A stretch of DNA of 64,000 nt from Bacillus sp. 03113 (GTDB lineage: Bacteria > Bacillota > Bacilli > Bacillales > Cytobacillaceae). The DNA is taken from contig NZ_VATK01000006.1 of assembly GCF_006546985.1 (NCBI RefSeq), positions 124,001-188,000 of the forward strand, read 5' to 3'. The notes under the pieces were generated by a model, which did not search any database, was not told where the DNA came from, and saw only the letters and a program-made list of their open reading frames with translations. Both the position numbers and the translations under genes were made by a program. Positions 8,317 through 18,165 of this stretch are shown piece by piece. Every line of letters begins with the position of its first letter. The first letter of the stretch is position 1.

Positions 8317-10092
8317 TTATTTATCTTGCAACTTTTTTTGTAGATCTTCAGCTACCTGAGCAGGTATCCCTATTTCTGTGAACTGTGCAATCGTTGCTTC
8401 TTTCATTTTTTTGACAGAACCAAAGGTCTTTAATAACAGTTTTTTTCGTTTTTCACCAATTCCAGGAATTTCATCAAGCATGGATTGAAAAGCATTTTTT
8501 CCACGTAATTGGCGATGAAAGGTAATGGCAAATCGATGGACTTCATCTTGAATTCTTTGCAGCAAATAAAATTCCTGGCTGTTTCGAGGAAGGGGTATCG
8601 TAGATAAAGGACTTCCAAATAAAAGCTCTGACGTTCGATGCTTTTCATCCTTAATTAAACCAGCTATCGGAATATCTAGGCCTAGCTCATTTTCCAACAC
8701 ATCTCTTATTGCCTCTATATGCCCTTTGCCACCATCAATGATAATTAAATCAGCAAGCGGCAGTCCTTCTTTTAAGACGCGCGTATATCTTCTTCGAACG
8801 ACTTCTCGCATTGATTCATAGTCATCTGGCCCTTTGACTGTTTTGATTTTGTATTTTCGATATTCTTTTTTCTCAGCTTTTCCATCTATAAAGACCACCA
8901 TTGCAGAAACAGGATTCGTTCCTTGAATGTTGGAATTATCGTAAGCTTCAATTCGATAAGGGGTATAAATGTTCAACTGCTTCCCTAAATTTTCAACTGC
9001 TTTGATTGTTCTTTCCTCATCCCGCTCAATAAGAGAGAACTTTTCAAATAATGCAGCTTTTGCATTTTTGCACGCTAATTGAACGAGTTCTTTTTTTTGG
9101 CCTTTTTTTGGCTGTACGACTTTTATCTTTAACAGCTCTCCTGCCATTTCTGCTGAAACCGACTCTGGAATAAGGATTTCCCGAGGCTTGAAATGATTCG
9201 CCTTTGAGTAAAATTGCCCTAGAAAGGTTAGCATCTCTTCGTCCGGCTCTTGATAAATCGGAAATAAGGAAACGTCTCTTTCGATAAGCTTTCCTTGTCT
9301 AATAAAAAAGACTTGCACACACATCCAGCCCTTATCGACGGAAAATCCGAAAACATCTCGATCCGTCAAATCCTTCATCATCATTTTTTGCTTTTCCATG
9401 ATCGCCTCTATATGGGCAATTTGATCACGATACTCTTTAGCTCTCTCAAACTCCAGCTCTTCAGCTGCTGCTGCCATTTTTTCAGTTAAATCCTGTTTGA
9501 TCTTCTTATATCCGCCATTCAAAAAACTAGTAATATTTTCAACAATTCCTTCGTATTCTGCGCTTTTTACCTCCTTCACACAAGGAGCCAAGCATTGTCC
9601 CATATGGTAATATAGACAAACACGGTCTGGAAGAGTCGCGCACTTTCTTAAAGGATATATTCGATCTAGCAGCTTTTTCGTTTCATTTGCAGCCTGTACA
9701 TTGGGATAGGGGCCAAAATATTTCCCTCTATCTTTTTTAACCTGCCTAGTCGTAATTAATCGAGGATGTCTTTCTGCTGTCAGCTTTATAAAAGGATAGC
9801 TTTTATCATCCTTTAACATAATATTATATTTTGGATCATGTTTTTTAATTAAATTAATTTCTAAAATCAATGCTTCAATATTAGAAGAAGTAATAATATA
9901 TTCGAAATCCTCAATCTCATTGACTAGCCTCAATGTTTTCCCATCATGAGAGCCAGTAAAATACGATCGAACTCGATTTTTTAAGATCTTTGCTTTACCT
10001 ACATAAATAACCGTTCCTTGTCGATCCTTCATTAAATAACAGCCAGGCTGATCAGGCAATAGCTTGAGCTTATTTGAAATCATTTCATTCAA
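8317..10092 (-). CDS. uvrC: Excinuclease ABC subunit C
   Basis: Endonuclease that makes both incisions during UvrABC nucleotide excision repair. It begins with a GIY-YIG nuclease domain ([13 protein letters not shown] then VIYVGKAK), followed by a UvrB-interacting UVR motif ([17 protein letters not shown]), the RNase H-like C-terminal nuclease ([28 protein letters not shown]), and a helix-hairpin-helix tail ([18 protein letters not shown]). The start is ambiguous. GTG at 10104 and TTG at 10101 crowd the AAGGGGG site. TTG at 10092 gives good spacing and exactly the B. subtilis N-terminal length. ATG at 10083 is also possible. Length is about 591 residues, normal for the family. Confidence 0.95.
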   Translation of the reverse strand: MNEMISNKLKLLPDQPGCYLMKDRQGTVIYVGKAKILKNRVRSYFTGSHDGKTLRLVNEIEDFEYIITSSNIEALILEINLIKKHDPKYNIMLKDDKSYPFIKLTAERHPRLITTRQVKKDRGKYFGPYPNVQAANETKKLLDRIYPLRKCATLPDRVCLYYHMGQCLAPCVKEVKSAEYEGIVENITSFLNGGYKKIKQDLTEKMAAAAEELEFERAKEYRDQIAHIEAIMEKQKMMMKDLTDRDVFGFSVDKGWMCVQVFFIRQGKLIERDVSLFPIYQEPDEEMLTFLGQFYSKANHFKPREILIPESVSAEMAGELLKIKVVQPKKGQKKELVQLACKNAKAALFEKFSLIERDEERTIKAVENLGKQLNIYTPYRIEAYDNSNIQGTNPVSAMVVFIDGKAEKKEYRKYKIKTVKGPDDYESMREVVRRRYTRVLKEGLPLADLIIIDGGKGHIEAIRDVLENELGLDIPIAGLIKDEKHRTSELLFGSPLSTIPLPRNSQEFYLLQRIQDEVHRFAITFHRQLRGKNAFQSMLDEIPGIGEKRKKLLLKTFGSVKKMKEATIAQFTEIGIPAQVAEDLQKKLQDK

Positions 10093-10185
10093 CTTATTCA
10101 ACACCCCCTTAAAAAATCTTCTTTTTTCATCATAGTGATTTGTTGTGAGTTCAGCAAGACAAAAGTCAATTAATAGGCTAAAAAA

Positions 10186-10272
10186 GCATCAAAAAAGAGG
10201 CTAGATCGTCATCCTCTGCTACCTCTCCTTTAAAATCTAAGGGAGCAAATAGATGACATCCAGCCTCTTTTT
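10186..10272 (-). terminator. trxA terminator (long hairpin)
   Basis: On the minus strand AAAAAGAGGCTGGATGTCATC pairs, with small bulges, with GATGACGATCTAGCCTCTTT, followed by a T run. The loop is about 40 bases, unusually large for a terminator. Confidence 0.7.
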
Positions 10273-10283
10273 CATTCATTTAA

Positions 10284-10598
10284 TTATACATGTTTTGTTA
10301 AAAGTTCAGACAAAGCTTCTTTTGGCTGGAAGCCAACAACTTTATCAACCACTTCTCCATCTTTAAATACGATTAAAGTTGGAATGCTCATTACTCCAAA
10401 TTTTGCAGCTGTTTCTTGATTGTCATCTACATCAAGTTTAACGATTTTTACTTTATCGCCAATCTCATTATCAAGTTCTTCAAGAACTGGAGCAATCATT
10501 TTACAAGGGCCGCACCAAGGTGCCCAAAAATCTGCAAGTACAACACCTGTACCTGTTTCAGTAGAAAAATTTTGATCAGTAACGTGTGAAATAGCCAT
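10284..10598 (-). CDS. trxA: Thioredoxin
   Basis: A 104-residue cytoplasmic disulfide reductase, reduced by thioredoxin reductase, that supplies electrons to ribonucleotide reductase, methionine sulfoxide reductase and others. The active site WCGPC has its cysteines at 29 and 32, and the cis-proline motif is MSIPTL. The ATG at 10598 follows AAGGAGG. It is transcribed alone here, whereas in B. subtilis it lies next to etfA. An extended -10 lies upstream. Confidence 0.97.
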   Translation of the reverse strand: MAISHVTDQNFSTETGTGVVLADFWAPWCGPCKMIAPVLEELDNEIGDKVKIVKLDVDDNQETAAKFGVMSIPTLIVFKDGEVVDKVVGFQPKEALSELLTKHV

Positions 10599-10638
10599 GT
10601 TACTTACCTCCTTAGTTGTTTACTAAAATACTAACGAC

Positions 10639-10647
10639 AGTATATCA
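10639..10647 (-). promoter_or_regulatory. trxA extended -10 promoter
   Basis: TGATATACT on the minus strand (TG plus TATACT) lies about 40 bases upstream of the start codon. I see no good -35. Confidence 0.5.
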
Positions 10648-10748
10648 TCGTTCTTTTCATCATGCTAATAATTTGTTTCAGCTTAAACATACTCTCGAAC
10701 AGTTCATGCATGGAGCTAAACAAACATCAATTTGTTTCACACTTATTT

Positions 10749-10835
10749 TTAGTTATTCCAAAAAAATAGATAGATCATTCCTGATAATAAGAACAAGCCG
10801 CATAGGATAAGGAGTATTTTCACTAGCTTAATCAT
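10749..10835 (-). CDS. Putative 28-residue single-pass membrane peptide
   Basis: A short ORF reading MIKLVKILLILCGLFLLSGM followed by IYLFFWNN, then TAA. It is almost entirely one hydrophobic helix with a basic N-terminus. The ATG lies nine bases after the yshE stop and is preceded by AGGTGG at a five-base gap, so it looks translationally linked to yshE. I do not recognise the family. The ribosome binding site, the close coupling and the coherent hydrophobic design make it more likely than chance, but it is unproven. Confidence 0.5.
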   Translation of the reverse strand: MIKLVKILLILCGLFLLSGMIYLFFWNN

Positions 10836-10844
10836 CCGAACCAC

Positions 10845-11255
10845 CTATTGCATAAAGCTTGCGCCAATGACATAGGATAGCCCAATTGAGATCATCATGG
10901 AAATAAAACCGACTGCCCGATTATCCTTTTCTATTTCTTCATCGATTTTAAATTTTGGGGTTAAAAACTCATAGATAAAATAGCCAACAAGCAGCAAGAA
11001 AAAGCCAAAAATCCCCCATCCAATCGTGGTTATAAGATTATCATGATGCTGAATTGAAAAGCGGAAAATATTTGCAATCCCAAAAATTTTCCCACCTGTC
11101 GCCATCGCCACAGCTATATTCCCATTTTTTATTTCGTCCCAATTTTTATATTTTGTGACAAGCTCAAAAACAGATAAAAATACGATCATGCAAAGGATCA
11201 CTACACTATAGTTTGCTGCAGTTTTGACAAATTCGTTCTCCCAAAAATGATTCAT
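10845..11255 (-). CDS. yshE: DUF350 family membrane protein YshE
   Basis: A 136-residue integral membrane protein with four hydrophobic segments (about 15-33, 45-65, 75-95 and 112-132). DUF350 proteins are small bacterial membrane proteins of unknown function. It is the last annotated member of a zapA-yshB-polX-mutSB-yshE order shared with B. subtilis, 18 bases after the mutSB stop, so probably in the same operon. In B. subtilis lcfA, fadR, fadB and etfBA follow; here a 28-codon ORF and then trxA follow instead. Function unknown. Confidence 0.88.
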   Translation of the reverse strand: MNHFWENEFVKTAANYSVVILCMIVFLSVFELVTKYKNWDEIKNGNIAVAMATGGKIFGIANIFRFSIQHHDNLITTIGWGIFGFFLLLVGYFIYEFLTPKFKIDEEIEKDNRAVGFISMMISIGLSYVIGASFMQ

Positions 11256-11273
11256 ACTTTATTCTCCTGTCCC

Positions 11274-13628
11274 TTATTTTAATTCAACAACAGTCACTCC
11301 GCTTCCACCTTCACCAGCATCACCGAAACGAGCTTTTTTCACTGAACGATGGTTTCGTAAATACTCGCCAACTCCTTGTCTAAGAGCACCCGTTCCTTTT
11401 CCGTGAATAATTGAAACACGAGGATATCCTGCCAAAACTGCATCATCAATGTATTTTTCAACTTTTAGCAAAGCATTCTCATATCGTTCACCACGTAAAT
11501 CCAGTTCAAGGCTTACATGATAATCTCTTCCCTTGACCGTTGCCAATGGCTTTGTTTCTACAAATTTAGGAGCTTGAATGAATTCCAAGTCTTTTTCATG
11601 AACCTTCATTTTCAAAATCCCAATTTGTACTTGCCATTCCTGTTCTGTGATTTTTTCAATCAGCTGTCCTTTCTGCCCAAAACTTAATACTTTTACTTCA
11701 TCACCACGATTAAAAACATGGTGTTTCTTTTTATCTGACACAGCTTTTTTTGTAGGCATGGTAGGAGCAGCTTCATTGAGACGTTTTCTTGCTTCTATTA
11801 ATTCATGCTCTTTTACTTCAGCTTTTTTCTCTAATTGAATTTGCCTTAGCTCACGAATGATTTCATCCGCTTCCCGCTTCGCTTTTTCAACAATTTCAGC
11901 TGCTTCCTTCGAAGCTTTTTCAACTAATAAATCTTTCTGGCTATAATATTCAATCGTTTGCTTTTGAAGATCCTTATGAAGCTTTTCAGCAGATTTTAGT
12001 AACTCATCTGCTTCTTTCCGTTCATTTTCAGCTAATCGTTTGCTCTCTTCTAAAGAAGCAATCATGTTTTCAATTTGATGGCTATCCGCGCTTACATGTG
12101 ATCTAGCTGTTTCTATTACAGCTTCATTCAAACCGAGGCGCTTTGAAATTTCAAATGCATTACTGCGACCAGGGACACCTATTAACAAACGATATGTTGG
12201 GCTTAATGTTTCAATATCAAATTCAACGCTGGCATTCATTACCCCTTCACGATTATAACCATATGCCTTTAATTCAGGATAATGTGTAGTCGCAATCACT
12301 TTTGCTCCTCGATTATAGGTCTCGTCTAGGATGGAAATAGCAAGTGCTGCCCCTTCTGCCGGATCAGTCCCTGCTCCAAGCTCATCAAATAATACAAGAC
12401 TATTTGCTTCAACTTGATTTAGGATGTCAACAATATTAACCATATGAGATGAAAAAGTACTCAAGCTTTGCTCTATAGATTGCTCATCGCCAATATCTGC
12501 ATAGACAGAATCAAAAACAGCTATTTCTGACCCATCTAAAGCTGGTATTTGCAAGCCAGCCTGTGCCATAAGAGTACAAAGGCCAACCGTTTTTAAAGTA
12601 ACAGTTTTCCCACCTGTATTTGGTCCAGTGATGACAATTGTGGAATAATCTTTACCAAGGGCAATATCATTTGCCACCACTTTCTCTTTGCTAATAAGTG
12701 GATGTCGGGCTTTTATTAAAGAAATTCGACCTTCTGAATTTATTCTCGGCTTCGATCCTTTAATCTTGGTACTATATCTTGCCTTTGCAAACATAAAATC
12801 AATGTCAGCTAAAACAACAATGATCTCGCCTAATTCACTTTGAAATTCGGCAACCTTTAATGATAATTCAATTAGGATTCTTTCAATTTCCTGCTGCTCC
12901 TTCAAACGAATGGCCTGGAGTTCATTATTTAATTGAACGATGGATTGAGGTTCAATAAATAAAGTTTGCCCAGATGAGCTTTGGTCATGAATGATTCCAC
13001 CATAATGTCCACGGTATTCCTGCTTAACAGGTATTACAAATCGATCATTCCGTATCGTCACAATCGCATCAGAGAGCATTTTTTGAGCATTTGAGGAGCG
13101 AATCATGCTTTCAAGCCTTTCTCTTACCCTCGCTTCTTTTGTTCGCAATTGAATTCGAAGAGAGCGAAGCGTTTCACTTGCTTGATCTAATACTTCTCCG
13201 TTATCATCAATGGCAATCCGAATAGCTTGCTCTAAATCTGCAAGAACAATGATTCTGTCTACTAATTCCTTTAAAATCGGAATGCTTTCTTTTTCTTCTG
13301 CAAATTCCTCAATAAATCGTTTGATGACTCTGCTGGCATGAACTGTACTTGAAACTTGAATTAGTTCATGCGGACTTAGCATCCCGCCAATGACCGCTCT
13401 TTTTATGTGTGGACGAATGTCATAAATCCCACCAAGTGGAATCGTTCCTTTCATTCTTAATACGTTTACTGCTTCATCTGTTTCTTCTTGTCTTTTCACC
13501 ACTTCTTCAAAATCGACAGAGGGAGTTAACCCATCTGCCTTAAGCATTCCAAGAGAAGAAGAAACATTCTCCAGCAACTGTTCCTTTACTTTTGTAAATT
13601 CTAATACTTTTAGTACTCTATCTTGCAT
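11274..13628 (-). CDS. mutSB: Endonuclease MutS2 (MutSB)
   Basis: A 784-residue MutS2-type ATPase linked in this family to suppression of recombination and to rescue of collided ribosomes. Visible are the core domain, Walker A GPNTGGKT at about 335-342, the Walker B and signature region ([16 protein letters not shown]), a long coiled coil (about 500-620) and a C-terminal Smr nuclease domain ([12 protein letters not shown], then HGKGTGALR). The ATG at 13628 follows GGGAGG; an upstream in-frame extension to 13676 is formed by repeat B sequence and is rejected. Length matches B. subtilis. Confidence 0.95.
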   Translation of the reverse strand: MQDRVLKVLEFTKVKEQLLENVSSSLGMLKADGLTPSVDFEEVVKRQEETDEAVNVLRMKGTIPLGGIYDIRPHIKRAVIGGMLSPHELIQVSSTVHASRVIKRFIEEFAEEKESIPILKELVDRIIVLADLEQAIRIAIDDNGEVLDQASETLRSLRIQLRTKEARVRERLESMIRSSNAQKMLSDAIVTIRNDRFVIPVKQEYRGHYGGIIHDQSSSGQTLFIEPQSIVQLNNELQAIRLKEQQEIERILIELSLKVAEFQSELGEIIVVLADIDFMFAKARYSTKIKGSKPRINSEGRISLIKARHPLISKEKVVANDIALGKDYSTIVITGPNTGGKTVTLKTVGLCTLMAQAGLQIPALDGSEIAVFDSVYADIGDEQSIEQSLSTFSSHMVNIVDILNQVEANSLVLFDELGAGTDPAEGAALAISILDETYNRGAKVIATTHYPELKAYGYNREGVMNASVEFDIETLSPTYRLLIGVPGRSNAFEISKRLGLNEAVIETARSHVSADSHQIENMIASLEESKRLAENERKEADELLKSAEKLHKDLQKQTIEYYSQKDLLVEKASKEAAEIVEKAKREADEIIRELRQIQLEKKAEVKEHELIEARKRLNEAAPTMPTKKAVSDKKKHHVFNRGDEVKVLSFGQKGQLIEKITEQEWQVQIGILKMKVHEKDLEFIQAPKFVETKPLATVKGRDYHVSLELDLRGERYENALLKVEKYIDDAVLAGYPRVSIIHGKGTGALRQGVGEYLRNHRSVKKARFGDAGEGGSGVTVVELK

Positions 13629-13649
13629 GGAGTTTTTTCCTCCCTTAAT

Positions 13650-14002
13650 TAAGAAAAACGCAAGCGCCTTGATCATCGGCGTACAAACTGGAGGGGCTTC
13701 GACTGAGATAAGGCGAACCTTCCAGCAGGGTGTTCTTTGTCTGATGGTTAGCCTGAGCCGATCAGGTTTTTACGGGCAGTTTTTTATCTATTGTACATTT
13801 TTTCAGGTCATATCTTACTGCCCGTTAAAACGTGATAAAGGATACACGATAAGCGACAGCGAATCGATGTTGACTTATCGTAGGGAGAAGACCTGAAGTT
13901 TGATAGTCGATAGGCGCTGGCCGATTAAAAGTGCCATGGCCTTATGTCTTCATCGGCACTGGTACATCCTATATGTCGGAGCTAGACAACAGTCTACCTG
14001 CA
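13650..14002. repeat. Modular hairpin repeat, copy B (with nested insert)
   Basis: About 350 bp filling the mutSB-polX gap. The left end is AAAAACGCAAGCGCC, the right end GGAGCTAGACAACAGTC. The outer arms AGCGCC and GGCGCT face each other. Inside lie a 122-bp insert (13712-13833) between two GATAA copies and the CCGATTAAAAG module (about 13920-13980). Copy C has the same layout. There is no gene in this gap. Confidence 0.85.
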
Positions 14003-14007
14003 AAAAC

Positions 14008-15729
14008 TTACCCTTTCTTTTTCCTTAAAAAATTCATTAAATCTGTTATATCCATTGTATTTAAGATCGTACTCTTATTCAACCAGCCTTTTTTAGCAGT
14101 TGAGACTCCAATATTCATATGACCCAGCATATCAATATTATGGGCATCTGTATTAATAACTATTTTGACGCCTGCCTCCTGTGCTTTCTTTAAATATGGA
14201 GGCGCTAAATCAAGTCGATGTGGATTGGCATTTAGTTCAAGCGCAGTATTCGTCTCCTTTGCTAACTTAATAAGCATATCCATATCAACCTCATAGCCTT
14301 CTCTCCTCCCAATTAAACGACCGGTTGGATGAGCAATGATATCAACATTAGCATGGAGAAGTGCTGTCTTTAAGCGCTCCATCATTTTCTTTTTTGGCTG
14401 TGAAAAAGAGGAGTGGATAGAAGCAATGACAAGATCCATTTCCTCTAGAAGGTCATCATCATAATCAAGTGTCCCATCAGGTAATATATCCATTTCAACC
14501 CCGGAAAGAACCGTAATATCATCATATTTTTCATTGATTCGTTTAATTTCTTCCTTTTGCTTTCGAAGCCTCTCTGGAGTAAGTCCGTTTGCTACTTTTA
14601 AATATTGAGAGTGATCAGTAATCGCCATGTATTGATAGCCTTTTGCTCTACATGCTTCTACCATCTCTTCAATAGAAAAAGCTCCATCACTCCAGGTTGT
14701 ATGCATATGAAGATCACCTTTAATATCTTGGAGAGATACTAAGCTTGATTCATGATCAAAAGATTCAACCTCTTTTCCGTCCTCCCGTATTTCTGGAGGA
14801 ATAAAAGGTAAGCCAAAATGAGCATAAAACTCTTCTTCTGATTGAAACGTCTTCACTTTATTCGTTTCACTGTTTTCAACACCATATTCACTTATTTTTT
14901 CTCCACGCTCTTTCGCAAGCTGTCTCATGCGAACATTGTGATCCTTTGAACCAGTAAAATGATGAAGTGTTGTAAAAAATTCGTCTGGTTTCACAAGTCG
15001 AAAATCGACAGATACATCATAATCTAGCTCTAATGTAATGGAAACCTTTGTATCACCAGAAGCAATAATTTCTTTTATTCTAGAAAGCTGAAGAAGCTGA
15101 TCCTTTACAATTGATGGATTTTCTGTTGCAATGATAAAATCTAAATCTTTTATCGTTTCTTTCATTCTCCGAATACTTCCAGCTCTTGAGAATTTCTCAA
15201 TTCCCTTCATTTCAGATAATGCAGCTTCAATCGATTCTGCAATCGGAAGCATGTACGCAATTGGAAGTCTTTCAGGCCTTGAGCCTGCATTCTTTAAGGC
15301 CTCCAAAATTTTCTCCTCTGTTTTCTTTCCAAAACCCGCTAGCCCTTGAACTCTCCCTTTTTGACAGGCTTCTTCAAGGTCCGCTGCATTTTCTACCCCA
15401 AGCTCTTGATATAACTTGGCTATTTTCTTCCCGCCAAGACCTGGAAGCTGGAGTAATGGAATCAAACCCTTAGGCACCTCACTCTGCAGCTCATTTAGTA
15501 CCGTTGAACTTCCAGTTGAGATATATTCCTCTATAACAGCCGCGGTTCCTTTTCCGATTCCCGCTAGCTTTGTAAAATCCGTTAGCTCTGTTAAGCTTTG
15601 ATCATTCGCTTCAAGTGCAGCAGCAGCTTTTCGAAACGCTGACACCTTAAAAGGATTTTCTCCCTTTAATTCCATATAGATGGCTATTTTTTCGAGCAGC
15701 TTTACTACATCTTTTTTATTAACCTTCAT
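14008..15729 (-). CDS. polX: DNA polymerase/3'-5' exonuclease PolX
   Basis: A 573-residue family X polymerase fused to a PHP phosphoesterase, acting in gap filling and base excision repair. The N-terminal 8-kDa helix-hairpin-helix region includes LAGIGKGTAAVIEEY and LPGLGGKKIAKLY. The nucleotidyltransferase palm has GSIRRMKETIKDLDFII with the metal-binding aspartates. The C-terminal PHP domain starts at DLHMHTTWSDG and ends with NTDAHN. The ATG at 15729 follows AGGTGAT. It is encoded between yshB and mutSB as in B. subtilis (YshC). Confidence 0.95.
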   Translation of the reverse strand: MKVNKKDVVKLLEKIAIYMELKGENPFKVSAFRKAAAALEANDQSLTELTDFTKLAGIGKGTAAVIEEYISTGSSTVLNELQSEVPKGLIPLLQLPGLGGKKIAKLYQELGVENAADLEEACQKGRVQGLAGFGKKTEEKILEALKNAGSRPERLPIAYMLPIAESIEAALSEMKGIEKFSRAGSIRRMKETIKDLDFIIATENPSIVKDQLLQLSRIKEIIASGDTKVSITLELDYDVSVDFRLVKPDEFFTTLHHFTGSKDHNVRMRQLAKERGEKISEYGVENSETNKVKTFQSEEEFYAHFGLPFIPPEIREDGKEVESFDHESSLVSLQDIKGDLHMHTTWSDGAFSIEEMVEACRAKGYQYMAITDHSQYLKVANGLTPERLRKQKEEIKRINEKYDDITVLSGVEMDILPDGTLDYDDDLLEEMDLVIASIHSSFSQPKKKMMERLKTALLHANVDIIAHPTGRLIGRREGYEVDMDMLIKLAKETNTALELNANPHRLDLAPPYLKKAQEAGVKIVINTDAHNIDMLGHMNIGVSTAKKGWLNKSTILNTMDITDLMNFLRKKKG

Positions 15730-15790
15730 TATTTATCACCTGCTTTAATACGTGGATAAAAAGCTATTTTCATCCATCAATCAAATTTGC

Positions 15791-16333
15791 CTAACTTGCC
15801 GCGTAACTAATCCATAAATCTCTTATTTTTTGAGACAAATACGGTGTATGATCAATCATTAAATTTGCCATAAAAGAATTCTGCAACGGAGCTTGAATTG
15901 TTTCATTTGGCAGCAATGCAGCTATGTATAGTAAAATAAACATGATAAGATAAACTTCGATAACGCCAAAAATACCGCCAGCTAGTGCATTAAACTGCTT
16001 TAAAATAGGTAGTTGAGCAATAAAATCGAGCATACTTCCAATTATTTGTATGATCACTTTCACAGCTAAGAAAATGATGACAAAGGCAATAGCGCGGTAA
16101 TAGGCGTCTTCAAAATTTGCCTGGTCAAAGAACATTTTTACTGTAGAGTTACTATTGAGGTTAGGATAAGGAATCCAAAGCGTCAGTTTTGGAGCGAGCT
16201 CCATATAATATGCTTTCGCTACAAGAAAAGCGATAATAAATCCAGTTAAGTGGATAAGTTGTAGGATCAATCCCCTCTTAATTCCAACGAAGAAACCAAA
16301 TATTAAAATAATAATAATTGCGAGATCTAGCAT
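15791..16333 (-). CDS. yshB: CvpA family membrane protein YshB
   Basis: A 180-residue membrane protein of the CvpA (colicin V production) family. The N-terminal segment MLDLAIIIILIFGFFVGIKR is the typical first helix and conserved G-x-x-R-G loop, and there are about four transmembrane helices. Its precise function in Bacillus is unknown. It starts five bases after the zapA stop, so the two are co-transcribed, and it precedes polX. Confidence 0.9.
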   Translation of the reverse strand: MLDLAIIIILIFGFFVGIKRGLILQLIHLTGFIIAFLVAKAYYMELAPKLTLWIPYPNLNSNSTVKMFFDQANFEDAYYRAIAFVIIFLAVKVIIQIIGSMLDFIAQLPILKQFNALAGGIFGVIEVYLIMFILLYIAALLPNETIQAPLQNSFMANLMIDHTPYLSQKIRDLWISYAAS

Positions 16334-16338
16334 TCCAG

Positions 16339-16602
16339 TCAGTCCTTTACTCTTTTTAATTCAAGTTCAAGCCGTTCAAGACGATCTTTTATCTTTAAGT
16401 AGTCATTAACGGCATTGACCGCAGTTAAAACGGCTAATTTATTCAGATCGAGTGAAGGATTCTTAGAGCTGATTTCACGCATTTTATCGTCTACTATCGA
16501 TGCAACATGACGGACATGGCTTGAGCTTTCAGTGCCCATAATGATATATTGTTGTCCATATATATCTACACTTGTACGGTTTTTCTCAGTTTCTGACAAC
16601 AT
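16339..16602 (-). CDS. zapA: Cell division protein ZapA
   Basis: An 87-residue FtsZ-binding protein that bundles FtsZ protofilaments at the division ring. Visible are the N-terminal region with [12 protein letters not shown] and a C-terminal coiled coil ([19 protein letters not shown]). I place the start at the ATG at 16602, after GGGGG, giving a length like B. subtilis ZapA (85); a longer ORF to 16644 is unlikely. It is the first gene of the zapA-yshB-polX-mutSB-yshE cluster. Confidence 0.92.
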   Translation of the reverse strand: MLSETEKNRTSVDIYGQQYIIMGTESSSHVRHVASIVDDKMREISSKNPSLDLNKLAVLTAVNAVNDYLKIKDRLERLELELKRVKD

Positions 16603-16634
16603 CAATGCCCCCAATCTAAAGAATCCTAATGTAT

Positions 16635-16663
16635 ATGATAACATGAACCCATTAGACTGGAAA
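16635..16663 (-). promoter_or_regulatory. Candidate zapA operon promoter
   Basis: Minus strand -35 TTTCCA (16658-16663), 17-base spacer, -10 TATCAT (16635-16640) with a TG one base upstream. The match is moderate. It lies between zapA and repeat copy C. Confidence 0.45.
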
Positions 16664-16682
16664 GTAAAGCCTTACAAATCAA

Positions 16683-17033
16683 ACAGAAAAGCGGAAGCGC
16701 CTTGATCATCGACGTACAAACTGGAGGGCCTTCGACTGAGATAAGGCGAACCTTCCATCAGGGTGTTTTTTCCTGATGGTTAGCCTTAGCCGATCAGGTT
16801 TTTACGGGCAGTTTTTTATCCACCGTAGTACATTTTTTCAGGTTATATCTTACTGCCCGTTAAAACGTGATAAAGGATACACGATGAGCGATAGCGAATC
16901 GATGTTGACTTATCGTAGGGAGAAGGCCTGAAGTTTGATAGTCGATAGGCGCTGGCCGATTAAGTACGCCACGTTTTGTGGCAACATCGGCACTAGTACA
17001 TCCTGTACGTCGAAGCTAGACATCAGTCTGCAT
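16683..17033. repeat. Modular hairpin repeat, copy C (with nested insert)
   Basis: About 350 bp occupying the divergent gap between zapA and rnhC. The layout matches copy B, including the GATAA-flanked insert, whose first hairpin is CCATCAGG/CCTGATGG and whose second arms are ACGGGCAG/CTGCCCGT. The outer stem adds GGCCTTC/GAAGGCC, fully paired here but with one mismatch in copies B and D. It leaves only short stretches for the two promoters. Confidence 0.85.
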
Positions 17034-17074
17034 TCCAAAAGTTATGCTTAACTAATGAAAAAGGAGAGATACGA

Positions 17075-18016
17075 TTGAGCCAAGTGGTACTTCAATTAGC
17101 GATAAATGATATCAATAAAATGAAAAAATATTATGAATCAAATTTATTAGGTAAATTGCCGCCAGGAAGTATATTCGCTGCAAAAACCTCCAACTGCGCA
17201 ATTACTGCATATAAATCTGGAAAAGTTTTATTTCAGGGCAGCGGAAGCGAAGAGGAGTCTGGGAAATGGGGAAATGGATTACCATCTAAGCAGAAAACAA
17301 ATAAATCAGTTTCAAATTCAGATACATCCTTCCCATCTAATATTAGTGCCATGTCGGTTATTGGTTCAGATGAAGTCGGCACAGGTGATTATTTTGGACC
17401 GATTACAGTTGTAGCTGCTTATGTAAAAAAAGAACATATTCCATTATTAAAAGAACTTGGAGTTAAAGATTCAAAAAACTTAAAGGACGATCAAATTTCA
17501 GCAATCGCTAAACAAATCATTCCGATTGTTCCATACAGCTTATTAACACTTCACAATGAAAAATATAATCAACTCCAGCAATCCGGAATGTCTCAAGGAA
17601 AATTAAAAGCCCTGTTACATAATCAGGCCATTCTTCATGTTCTAACTAAACTAGAGAGTGAAAAGCCTGAAGCGATTCTTATTGACCAATTCGCAAAAAA
17701 AGAAATCTATTTTAACTATTTAAAAGGCCAAAAAAAGATTCAAAGGGAGAATGTTTATTTCAGTACGAAAGCAGAAAGCGTTCACCTCGCAGTCGCTGCT
17801 GCTTCGATTATAGCTCGCTATGCTTTTGTAAAGCATTTTGAAAAATTAAGTGATGAGGCAGGCTTTACAATCCCAAAAGGTGCTGGTTCACAGGTTGACG
17901 TCGCTGCCGCTCGCATAATTAAGGAAAAAGGACGGGACTCCCTTCCTCAATTTGTAAAATTACATTTTGCTAATACGGAAAAAGCGTTGAAGATTAGTAA
18001 AAGGAATGGGATTTAA
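17075..18016 (+). CDS. rnhC: Ribonuclease HIII
   Basis: A 313-residue endonuclease that removes RNA from RNA/DNA hybrids. The N-terminal TBP-like substrate-binding domain (about 1-85) precedes the catalytic domain with SDEVGTGDYFGP (Asp99, Glu100) and downstream LIDQFAK and AAASIIARYAF. The TTG at 17075 follows AAGGAGAG. It is divergent from zapA, as in B. subtilis, but separated by repeat copy C. Confidence 0.95.
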   Translation: MSQVVLQLAINDINKMKKYYESNLLGKLPPGSIFAAKTSNCAITAYKSGKVLFQGSGSEEESGKWGNGLPSKQKTNKSVSNSDTSFPSNISAMSVIGSDEVGTGDYFGPITVVAAYVKKEHIPLLKELGVKDSKNLKDDQISAIAKQIIPIVPYSLLTLHNEKYNQLQQSGMSQGKLKALLHNQAILHVLTKLESEKPEAILIDQFAKKEIYFNYLKGQKKIQRENVYFSTKAESVHLAVAAASIIARYAFVKHFEKLSDEAGFTIPKGAGSQVDVAAARIIKEKGRDSLPQFVKLHFANTEKALKISKRNGI

Positions 18017-18017
18017 T

Positions 18018-18105
18018 TGTGAAAGCGGTCTCTATTTTGTTTGAAAACGTCTACTTTCCGGGTGAAAGCGCCTACTTCAAATGAGAAGCCGTTTTCAATC
18101 GAGAA
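18018..18105. repeat. Short direct repeats with an inverted unit, downstream of rnhC
   Basis: TGAAAGCG (18020), TGAAAACG (18042) and TGAAAGCG (18063) head units of 21-22 bases with a shared CTACTT-like middle. CGTTTTCA near 18090-18097 is the inverted form of the second unit. It could fold as a hairpin and may help terminate rnhC. Confidence 0.55.
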
Positions 18106-18114
18106 AAGCACATA

Positions 18115-18155
18115 CCATAAAAAATAAAGAAGCAGCCATATTCCGACTGCTTCTT
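18115..18155 (-). terminator. pheT terminator
   Basis: AAGAAGCAG and CTGCTTCTT (18127-18155) form a 9-bp stem, followed on the minus strand by TATTTTTT, ten bases past the pheT stop. Confidence 0.85.
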
Positions 18156-18165
18156 CCCTTATTAA

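Noticed and set aside
13650-14002. CRISPR-like array in repeat region B
   Set aside because: There are no regularly spaced identical short repeats; the similarity is to single dispersed copies elsewhere.
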